Source of the DNA: Spinacia oleracea | Lineage: Eukaryota; Streptophyta; Magnoliopsida; Caryophyllales; Amaranthaceae | NCBI RefSeq assembly: GCF_020520425.1 | Contig: NC_079487.1 | Coordinates: 48,615,219 to 48,679,218, forward strand | Length of the DNA: 64,000 bases | Direction: 5' to 3' | In this document: piece after piece, positions 55,413 through 64,000 of the stretch | Layout of the letters: the number at the start of each line of letters is the position of its first letter | Position numbering within the stretch: the first letter of the stretch is position 1 | Made by a program: the position numbers and the translations under genes | The notes under the pieces: generated by a model | Database searches by the model: none | The model's input: only the letters and a program-made list of their open reading frames with translations | Told to the model about the DNA's origin: nothing

Positions 55413-57600
55413 GGGACAAGTGTGCATTTCCTAATTCCTTTGTCGCTCGATGCTTGCTCTTGAACATAAGGTAAGAGTTGTCATCCTTATTATGTCCAGA
55501 GGTGTTCCTCGGTTTCAGAGTTCAACTGATCAAATAAACAGATAATCATAGCCTATGATTCATCCGAGCACGGCCATGCATTTCACAGTTTCTAGCTCTC
55601 CGAGTGGCCTTGTACAACTTTTAAGCATCTCATCCCGATTTATGGGAGGACAATCCCAATCTTGCGATCTTGAGATTAGACTTCGTTTGATAGGTGATTA
55701 CCTGAGCGTTGCCTTTATAGCCTCCTTTTACGGTGCGACGGTTGGTCAACGTCAAAGCAACCAGTTCTCAAACAAGTAATCTCAAATCACTTAGGTATTG
55801 AGGATTTAGTGTCTAATAATTTAATGAAATTTACTTATGACAGACTTTCATCTCTTACAGTAAAGTTTCATAGGTCTCGTCCGATACTAGTCTTCCCAAA
55901 GTAAGTATCTATGCAAATGATTATGACATTGCCATGTCCACATAGTTCAAGAAACAGAACTACTAGTCATCTTGCATTCTAATCGTCTAACGTTTTCTAT
56001 GCGTCCAATTTTATAGAAAACTCCGATTAGGGACCATTTTCAACTTTTGACATTCAAGTTCACTTGATAGACATTTCTTAGTCACAGGACTGGTCCTGAC
56101 AGTCTATCTTGAATATATCGTCAAATTTGAAGGGACTCATCATTTAATACTAAACCAAGATTAAATGGAATATGAAAATACATTTCATATATGATAAATG
56201 TTCAACCCCAATGTTTTACAACCATGGGCCTCAAACCCATCTTCTAAAACAATTCATGGAATTCAAAGCTATGCTTGATTTCCAGTGCTACAACGTGAGT
56301 GTTGCTTCTCACTTGTTGCATAGGTTTAGTTATCATGCTTTGCCAATCTTAATATCCTTTTCATCGAATGTTCTTCGAGATATGATGATAAGATCTTTTC
56401 GAGTTTGTTTATTATGTGATCTAGTCTTTCTTACTTTGATGGTGGTTTTACTCATTTTGCAATGAAGAACCATCAAGTTAGCAGACGTTTTTCTTGCTTC
56501 AAGAGTGGTTCTACGCATTTTTCAATGAAGAATCATCAAGCCAGCAGATAGGTGATCTACCCAAGTTCAGTGAAGAACTTTAAACAACCCTGTTTTATTG
56601 CTTCTTAGGCAATAATTACTTTTACTTCAACTTTATAGGTTGCTAGTGATGCTTTGTTTGGAATTACTTATCCAAGCAGTTCACAGATATGTGGAATACT
56701 CTCAACTATATCTTAGAACATAGAAATCATTATTTTAATTTCCCACGCAACAACTCATGGTCTCCAACCCATGTTGCCATTTTCAAAACACGATGCTCTA
56801 TAGCTCGTCCTTATCAATGGTTAACTCCAAAGGGTCTTGCTTGATCCTTTGCCAGTGTTTATGCGTGTAGCATCAATATTTAGCATATCTTTATTTCCTT
56901 GAATCAAGAACTATTCCTATGTACCTTTTCAAGTACCATAAGTATTTTTTATCTCAATCTAGTTGATCTTCACTTAGATCAATAGAGATTGGTATATGTT
57001 CGTTATGCCTAAAGCCATACGATACGTTTTTGGCGATCCTCATATTATATCATACATGATAAATTCTTTTGCAGAATATTTCCCAATTGAATTCTATTCA
57101 TGTAACTTTAGCTTATCTAGTTTCAGTAGATACTAAATTCAACTAAATTCTTTGACATATAATATAGGTTTAAGAATCTCATTTAGACTCTTTGATGTTT
57201 AACTTAGTAAATGCTTATACATAGTTCAAACATCCTTTACTTAGATTTATTCATATGGGTCGAATGTCTCCAATGGAGTCTTTCGTGTTTGATTTAGTAA
57301 ATGCCATTACTTAATCCAAAACAATATCATAAGATCTTTGTAAATAGATCTTAATACCCAGTATGTACTAAGTTTCGCCATGGTCCATCATTGATGAATA
57401 ATTTCAAATCTAAGTCATTAGCATTTGAATGTTATTTCACAATAGAGAGATATGTGTGTGATACACATAGGACCAATTAAGTTTTATGTACTCCCACTAA
57501 ACTTCTTATATATCTATAAGAATCATGTATATTTTATGAAACTAAAATACTTATTAGCTTCACTAAAATACAATTCCAATTCCCAATTGCTTGCTTAAAT
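55413..57600. other. Decayed 3' part of the young copia element
   Basis: The first 750 bp match the 3' untranslated region of the older element closely. Beyond 56170 the RNase H and reverse transcriptase region is so altered that no open frame survives. No other gene seen. Confidence 0.65.
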
Positions 57601-58560
57601 CTGTACTTAGATTTTATAAACTAGCTTTTCTTTTCAAGCATTTATTTGGATCCACAAATCCTATGACATACCATGTACATAGTTTTCTTCCAACATTTGA
57701 TTGAGGAAAATGTTTTGTCATCCAATTGCCATATGCACCAATATGCAATCATTGCTTGATTTATAGACTTGAGCATTACGATTATGCATGAGGTTTCAAC
57801 ACAATCCATGTCATGAATTTGCTTGTAACCTTTAGCAACTAATCTAGCTTTGCGTGTGAACACAATTTCATGTTTGATGGTTTTTATCCTTAAAACAAAC
57901 TTGCAACCAATAGATGTGAAACTATTCTTGCAAATCAACAAAATTTTAATTTTGTCATCAAAACATTGAGTATGTTTTATGGCCTCTAACCATTTAAACA
58001 TATAGTCTATATATGGCCTCTAACCATTTTAGGGAATCTATATTTCGTCATAGCTTTCTTACAAGTCACAAACTCATTAATCTATATGATAATAGTTTGA
58101 CTGCAAGTTGTAGGTTTCTTCACTATTTAATAGAAGAATCTCATAGTTTCATTGACCTGATCTCTATGTTTCTTCACTATCTAATAGAAGAATCTCATAG
58201 TTTCAGTGACTTGAATTCTATGCCTACTTGGGTATAGAACATCAAACAATAGAATATCAATAGCCACTTGAAAGTCCTTTGAATATTCTGTTCTCCTTGA
58301 AGCACTTGTAAAGTCTTCTAAGAGATGTCTATTCTTTAAAGCCACTTCTAAAGTCCTTAAAGAATAAGTTCGGATTTTCTGAAGCACTTCGAAAAGCCTC
58401 CGGAATGTCCGTTTATGTTTGTTGTTCGCCTCGAAGACTTTCGAGGTCTATTTTCTCCCACTTGTTATTTTGGAAACGAATCTCCAAAAGGACATTATTT
58501 CGAGCAAACAAACATTATGTTCTCAAAAATTCGTGGTAGAAACAATACCCTTGTGTCTCA
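57601..58560 (-). pseudogene. Copia pol remnant in the young element
   Basis: At 58001-57642 a minus open frame carries ARLVAKGYKQIHDMDCVET, matching the start of a copia reverse transcriptase (ARLVAKGY-Q-x-x-GVDYDET in the relative at 37666-37854). The next motifs are lost. From 58400 to 58560 the DNA still aligns with the end of the integrase region at 38230-38400 of the older element but is frameshifted. A 62-bp segment is duplicated at about 58105-58215 (CACTATTTAATAGAAGAATC twice). No functional product is possible. Confidence 0.7.
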
Positions 58561-60290
58561 TCACAATGAAACATATATCTATACTTGGGCCTTAGTTTGT
58601 CGAATAACAAACACTAAGCTCCCACTGAGTTTAGCAACTCTCTAGATATATATTATCGAAAAGATATTCTGAAATTTCTTTTCTATAGCTTTAACGAATT
58701 TAGTTTAGTTTGGTGGTAGTTGAGCATTTTGTTTTAGAAATTATAGGAAAAGTCTTTATGATTCATCATTAATCGAATCAAGTACTAATTGACTTCGATT
58801 ATTCCAACTAAGATATGCCATATCTTATGGAGCTAGATTGTGAAATTACAACACACAATCATTGATGATCATATTTGGTCTCAAGTAATCATTAACATGA
58901 TCTAACCTAGATCTTTATGATTTCTTACCAAGTGGATTTTATACTTCTGAATCTTTGAACTAGCCAAACAGATTCAACTTATATCACATTTGAGTAAATA
59001 AACCTATATTCACTCAAATCCATGTGAAATAATAAAGTCATAAAATCTTTCTTTAGCTTTGAACTCCATTGTCTAGGCGTTCTAACAATAGTTCATATCT
59101 TTTGTTACTTTCAACAAGTAAGACTAGTTGTCTTAAAATGATCTAGAAATCAATCAACTTTCAGAAGTCCATCAAAATAGAGCTTATGAATGTTAACTTG
59201 TTGATATGGTCTAAGCAACAATGCCAAAGATTAGTGGAACTCAAATCAAGGGGTTGATTTGAACCTAGTAAAGTTCTTTTAAAGAGTTGTTTGTTTTAAT
59301 CAAGCATATTGACTCAACCTGTAATTGACCATTTCATTCAAATAAACAAACAAACATTGTTTTTGTTTTTCTTGAATGTGAGTCTTTCTGTGTTTGAAAA
59401 CAGAAATTTAGGTATGTTGATTATGGAACAAAATAGCCATTTAGTTCCAGCCTTTGAAAGGACTTAAAACAAACTAGATGACCCTACAACTAATGTAGCA
59501 TTGCCATGCTTCATTTCCCACTTGTAGGTCATTAGTGTATCCTAGCTTCCATCGTTTGAGTTATTACCGAAGTAAGAACCTCAAGCGGTATATGATACCA
59601 AGGAAGTTTGATTGCTAGGTCACTTCTCTTTAAATATAAACTTATAGGTAGAAACGGAATCGTAATTCCTTTCATTTGTTCCTTTGTTTTCCTATTTCTT
59701 GTACCCTTTCTTATAGTTTTAAGAATTGAATTCTTTAGTGTTGACTTTTATACTTTGTTAGACATGTTCAATGTCACCAACAAGGTTCTTTACCATTTTA
59801 ATTTATGTTGAATATTTTGTTTCAACTAGATGATCTTACCAGAAGCTTCTAAAGTTCTCTAAGCATCGATCTATTCGAATGTCTAGGGACTAGACTCATT
59901 CGAGAATTAAATGGACAAAGATATTAGGTTGTTAAACATTGATAAAGCTGAGCGTATTAAACTCAATGCTTTATGATCTCAAAACTACATTGTATTTTGA
60001 ATTCACAAGCACCAATCGGTTTGCCATTCGATTTTGATTCTCGAAAACAACCATAAAAGTCGATATAAGAAACGTACATTTTAAATTGCTCATTTTCTCT
60101 CATTTCCGTGAATCGTTCTTGGATTCACTACCAATCGAGGAAATTTACTGTTACCTTTCTAAAAAGGATTTATTGCAGTGCAAGATATTTAATTATAAAC
60201 AATAATTAAAACATACATTGAAGCATGCAAAGTCTAAACATTTATCATGAATAATAACTTGAAATTAAAGCAACCATGCAATTCAAACAA
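58561..60290. other. Unalignable interior of the young copia element
   Basis: It occupies the place of integrase, protease and gag. I could not find a zinc knuckle, a DTG/DSG protease motif or the MANNNSF-type gag start. Phrases similar to the older element's integrase region persist (for example around 59460-59600). AT-rich and heavily mutated. Confidence 0.55.
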
Positions 60291-63049
60291 GTTATTAGCA
60301 TTTTATTCGATTTTATTGTTCCGGCAGGTGTGAATAAAATGATTCCAAGATCCTAAAATCATTGAAGAACTAAGCACAGTTTGTCGACTTAATCCTAGAA
60401 CATCTTAGGTAAGCAAAAGCCTTTTGCTAATAGTCTAGAAACTATTCTTGGTTGATAGGTACGTCTAAGAACTTATTAGGAAAACCTATCGATTTTGCCA
60501 CGACATAAAAGGACTCCTTACTTATATCGTTGAGTTTCACCAAAACTAACATGTACTCACAATTATTTGTGTACCTCGCCCCTTTAGGACCAATAAGTAA
60601 CACCTCGCTGAGCGAAAACTATTACTAGATTGATGTAAAGGATATCCAAGCAAGTGTATATTTTGGCATGGCACCTTTTAACTCAATTTTTAAGTTTGGA
60701 ACTTAAGGCTCTTACTATGTTGGTTAGATTTTAAGTGAACTAAAATCCTTAATCATGCAACATAATCAAGCTTTTGATCTCATGCATTTTAAGACATATT
60801 TAAAAGCAATAAATAACTTAAAACATGCATAAGATATTTGTGATCTAGTATGGCCCGACTTCATCTTGAAGCTTTGACTTCAAAGTCCGTCTTGAAAATC
60901 TCCGTGGGAGGCACCATTTTCTTCAAATAGGATAAGCTATAACTAATTACAACTATTTGATGGTTCGCAGACCATATTTGAATTGAAAAACAACTTTGGT
61001 ACTTTAGACCAATTACATTCAAATTAATGGTACGCAGACCATATTTTCTATCCTATTTGGGCCATACTAGTCACTTCATAACCTGCAAAACAGTACATAT
61101 ACAATATATACCATTCACCCATTCATTATCATGAATGGCCCACATAGCTGGTTAGTAAAACACATTATGCATCACGTAAACATTTGCAGCAATTAATCAA
61201 GGGCACCAATAATCTACCAATTATTCAGTCCTTATTAATTCTAATCAAGTTGTTTTAACCTTAAGGATTTGTAGACCTAATCAAGAGTTTATGACTAAAA
61301 AGCGCTCCCACTTAAACCAATAAATTCATATGCTTTACCAATTTTAAACATAAAAATGTATTTCTAGTCCAACCGGAAACATACAAATTTAATTAAAATT
61401 TAAAGCTCATATCAATTTATAATTGAATCCAAAAATTTAATTTAATTTCAGTCGTATTTAAATTAATTCATGATTTTAATTTTAGTAAAATAATTAGAAT
61501 AAATAACATTTATTATAATTATAATATTCAAAATTAAAATCCAAGAAAATAATTCAAATTATTAATTTTAAAATTAATTAAAATTACGTGAACTGAAATT
61601 TTCAAATTAAACATTCAAAACGATCTAATCGTAACGCAAACACCCTACGCGTTGCACGCCCATGGGCCGTACGCACACAGCCATTGCTGGCCATGTGCGC
61701 GCAGCCCATGCGCTCGTCGCATAGCTGCTGCTTCCCTATCGCAAGCCTCCGCACGCATTGGTGCTCGCTGCGCGCGCCAGCGCTCATCGCACGCGAGCTA
61801 TCGCTCGCAGTGCGCGCGCGCGACATCGCTCGCTGGGCGCGCGACATCGCTCGCTGGGCGCGCGAGCCATCGCTCGCTGGGCGCGCGACATCGCTCGCTG
61901 GGCGCGCGACATCGCTCGCTGTGCGCGCGAGCCATCGCTCGCTGGGGCGCGACATCGCTCGCTGGGCTGGCGACATCGCTCGCTGTGCGCGCGAGTAATG
62001 CTGGGCGCAGCGCTCGTGGCACGCGAGCTTGCGCTCGCTGCGCGCGAGGCTGCGCGCTCTTGTGCGAGGCAGCGCGCGTTATGGCGCAGCTCGCTTGCTG
62101 CCCACACGCGACTGCCTTGGCTCGCTCTTCGCCCATGCCCATTCGTTCATTGCTCGTGGCACACGACACAAGGCAGGGCTGCTGCCTTGTGCTCGTGCAC
62201 TACGCCCTTGCTCATTGCATTCGTGCCGCACGGGCGACGAGCTCCCTTGCTCGTCGTCGCATGCCCGCATTATACAACACCCCTTAAGGGTAACACGAAG
62301 CGTCCATTGCTTCGTGCGTGCAAGTTATATGAACGAATCGCATAAAAATTTAAAATTTATATTTAAAATTAATGACAAATTAATAAATAATATTAATTTC
62401 ATAATTTTAGGGCGAAAAAATCGAAAATTTATTATCCAATGGATTTCCGATTGTTATGGATTCAAGTCTAGGTCATAAAAATTTAAAATTTATCGTAAAT
62501 TTACAATTTTTATGGTGGTTTTTAATCATAGGTTTCTAATTAAATTACAATTAATTATGAAAATCAAATTAATTCTAAATTATTCTAATTTTCAACAAAT
62601 TAATCATAATTACAAATTAGATTGCATAATTAACAAGACTAGGCATTCAAACTTGTTAAACATATGCAGTAGGTCAATCAAAAATTCAAGATTTATCAAC
62701 AAGAATCGCAAATATTTAATTTAACATCTTAAATTTACGAAATTTTGCATTCGAACAACTAAAACCTTCGAAAAGTCATAGTTAGGCTTCGAATTTGAGA
62801 ATTCTGGGTTCGGCAGAAAAATAATATTTTTGTCAAAATTTTAGAATGCCTTTTACATGCGGAATTGACACAAAAATCACTCAATTCGGATGAGTAACGA
62901 AGAAACTGCCGAAAAACTGCGTACGTATAATTAAATAAACGCAATTTGCAATTAATTAACAATTACGAAAATTAATCACCCCTTTTAATTCTTGCAAATT
63001 TGTAATATTTAACCATGTTCATGCAATTTAGATTATGAAAATAATAAGG
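60291..63049. other. 5' leader of the young copia element
   Basis: It aligns with 46300-49462 of the older element, starting at TTCCGGCAGGTGTGAATAAA. It lacks the MITE found there but has an expanded minisatellite (61798-61998). Ala/Arg/Ser-rich frames at 61602-62345 are by-products of GC-rich repeats. Confidence 0.65.
61798..61998. repeat. Minisatellite, about 21-bp unit, nine copies
   Basis: Units contain TCGCTCGCTGGGCGCGCGA with small variants (TGTGCG, GAGCCA). The equivalent place in the older element (about 47770-48050) is GC-rich but not tandemly repeated. Confidence 0.9.
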
Positions 63050-63064
63050 GGCTCGTGATACCAC
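63050..63064 (-). promoter_or_regulatory. Primer-binding site of the young copia element
   Basis: On the minus strand GTGGTATCACGAGCC follows the LTR, the same site as at 49463-49477. Confidence 0.75.
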
Positions 63065-64000
63065 TGTTAGGTTATGATACATATGACAATTCATAAATCA
63101 TGCGGAAAAACCATAAACCCAGGATTACATATTATTTACACATAATCATATAGCATAATTTAGATGCATACTCTTTGTTGCGTGCCCTCCCTAGCTGCGC
63201 CCGAACCGAACAAGAACAAGTCTTTAGGACTCCAAGTGTCGTCCCTCCGTAGATAGTCCACAGCACGTCCGGATCCGCCTTAAGATTGACCAACTAGAAT
63301 CGCCCTTAAGGTACTAGAATTTTCGGCACTTTTGAGCAAGATGTGTGGCTGAATTTTTCTCTCAAAAACTCACTTTGAATACTTTGAAACTTGTTATAAA
63401 TTGTGAGCCCTAGCCTCATATTTATAGGGGTATGGAAAGGGAATCGAAATCCTATTCAGATACAAATTAATTAAACCTAGAATCCTACAAGAACTCTAAT
63501 TTAATTAATTTATCAAATAGAATTAGGAATTTAATCACTAACCGAACTCTGCATGTTTTAGGAAACGTGCACGAACACAAACACTTGCACACACACGCAC
63601 GGCAGCCACGATGGGCCCCCATGCGTGCGCGCGAGCAGCAGCCCACGCAGCGCCCGCGCGCGCTGCGCGCTGTGCGCGCTGTGCAGCCTGCTGGGCCTGG
63701 CCTTGCGCTGGGCCTGGCGTGGCTGTTTGTGCGGCGCGCTTGGCTTGCTGGGCGATGGCCTGGCTTCGTGCTGGGCCTCGTCCGGCAGGCCTCGTCCGAT
63801 GCTTATTCGTACGATGCGCTTCCGATTAAATTTTCCGATTCCGGAATTCATTTCCGATACGAACAATATTTAATATTTTCGATTCCGGAATTAATTTCCG
63901 TTTCGAACAAATATTTAATATTTCCGTTTCCGGAATTATTTTCCGATTCCGGTAATATTTCCGATTCTGACAATATTTCCGTTTCCGGCAATATTTCCGA
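63065..64000 (-). repeat. 5' LTR of the young copia element (partial)
   Basis: Matches 54005-54940 with one visible difference and is cut by the window end. Confidence 0.95.

Larger units (their letters stand above)
54005..64000 (-). mobile_element. Young Ty1-copia element with decayed interior (truncated by window)
   Basis: LTRs start at 54005 and 63065, exactly 9,060 bp apart. Over the 936 bases available they differ at one position that I could find (near 54045: gcgggaaaa against gcggaaaaa). The interior (55395-63064) has the polypurine tract, primer-binding site and non-coding regions of the same family as 34165-50852. Its pol is reduced to scraps and no gag start was found. It inserted into the CACTA transposase; the left flanking 5-mer is taatc (54000-54004) and its partner is outside the window. 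Confidence 0.92.

Noticed and set aside
61602..62478. Long Ala/Arg/Ser-rich frames (up to 211 aa)
   Set aside because: They are translations of the 21-bp minisatellite and its GC-rich surroundings in the young copia leader.

Overview
The window looks like intergenic chromatin of a flowering plant. It is AT-rich, filled with nested transposable elements, its genes have GT-AG introns, and it holds Ty1-copia, CACTA, Mutator-like (MULE), hAT and Stowaway-type elements. The copia LTRs with long runs of 'aatatttccg'-like units and the GRF zinc-finger gene remind me of Caryophyllales (spinach, beet, quinoa). That is recall, not something I could test.

Layout. 1-173 is the end of a plus-strand copia LTR. 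719-2041 holds two Stowaway-like MITEs, the second with a hAT MITE inside it. 2527-5411 is a solo copia LTR with a perfect 5-bp target duplication (ATAAG), itself invaded by two MITEs. About 6013-31590 is interpreted as one giant MULE of about 25.6 kb. At its left end (plus strand) is a FAR1/MULE transposase gene broken by two nonsense codons. At its right end (minus strand) is a many-exon gene with a Ulp1/C48 protease domain, as in the Kaonashi type of MULE. Between them are accessory genes: three paralogues fusing an unknown N-terminal domain to the first part of a LINE-like endonuclease (EEP) fold, a GRF zinc-finger membrane protein, a tandem pair of 191-residue unknown proteins, and two broken unknown genes. 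The 9-mer GTACCAAAC occurs 18 times across this unit (8.69-30.65 kb, both strands); I saw none outside it.

34165-50852 is a minus-strand copia element with a decayed gag-pol. It carries an insertion (40298-46041) of a tRNA-Asp-primed LTR element and a MULE-type MITE (48467-49010). The copia element interrupts a cold-shock-domain pseudogene whose two halves lie at about 34144-34164 and 50853-51045. The inner LTR element is odd: its right terminus is an inverted copy of the LTR start, so both outer ends are U3 ends, yet it has a perfect GCGGC target duplication. 52228-54004 is a CACTA (TNP2-like) transposase pseudogene, cut at 54004 by a second minus-strand copia element (54005 to beyond the window). 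The LTRs of that second element differ at one position in the 936 bases compared, although its interior is badly decayed.

No host gene is confidently intact. The best intact coding units are the first EEP-fragment gene (two exons, 335 aa), the GRF protein (122 aa) and the two 191-aa paralogues, all inside the giant MULE.
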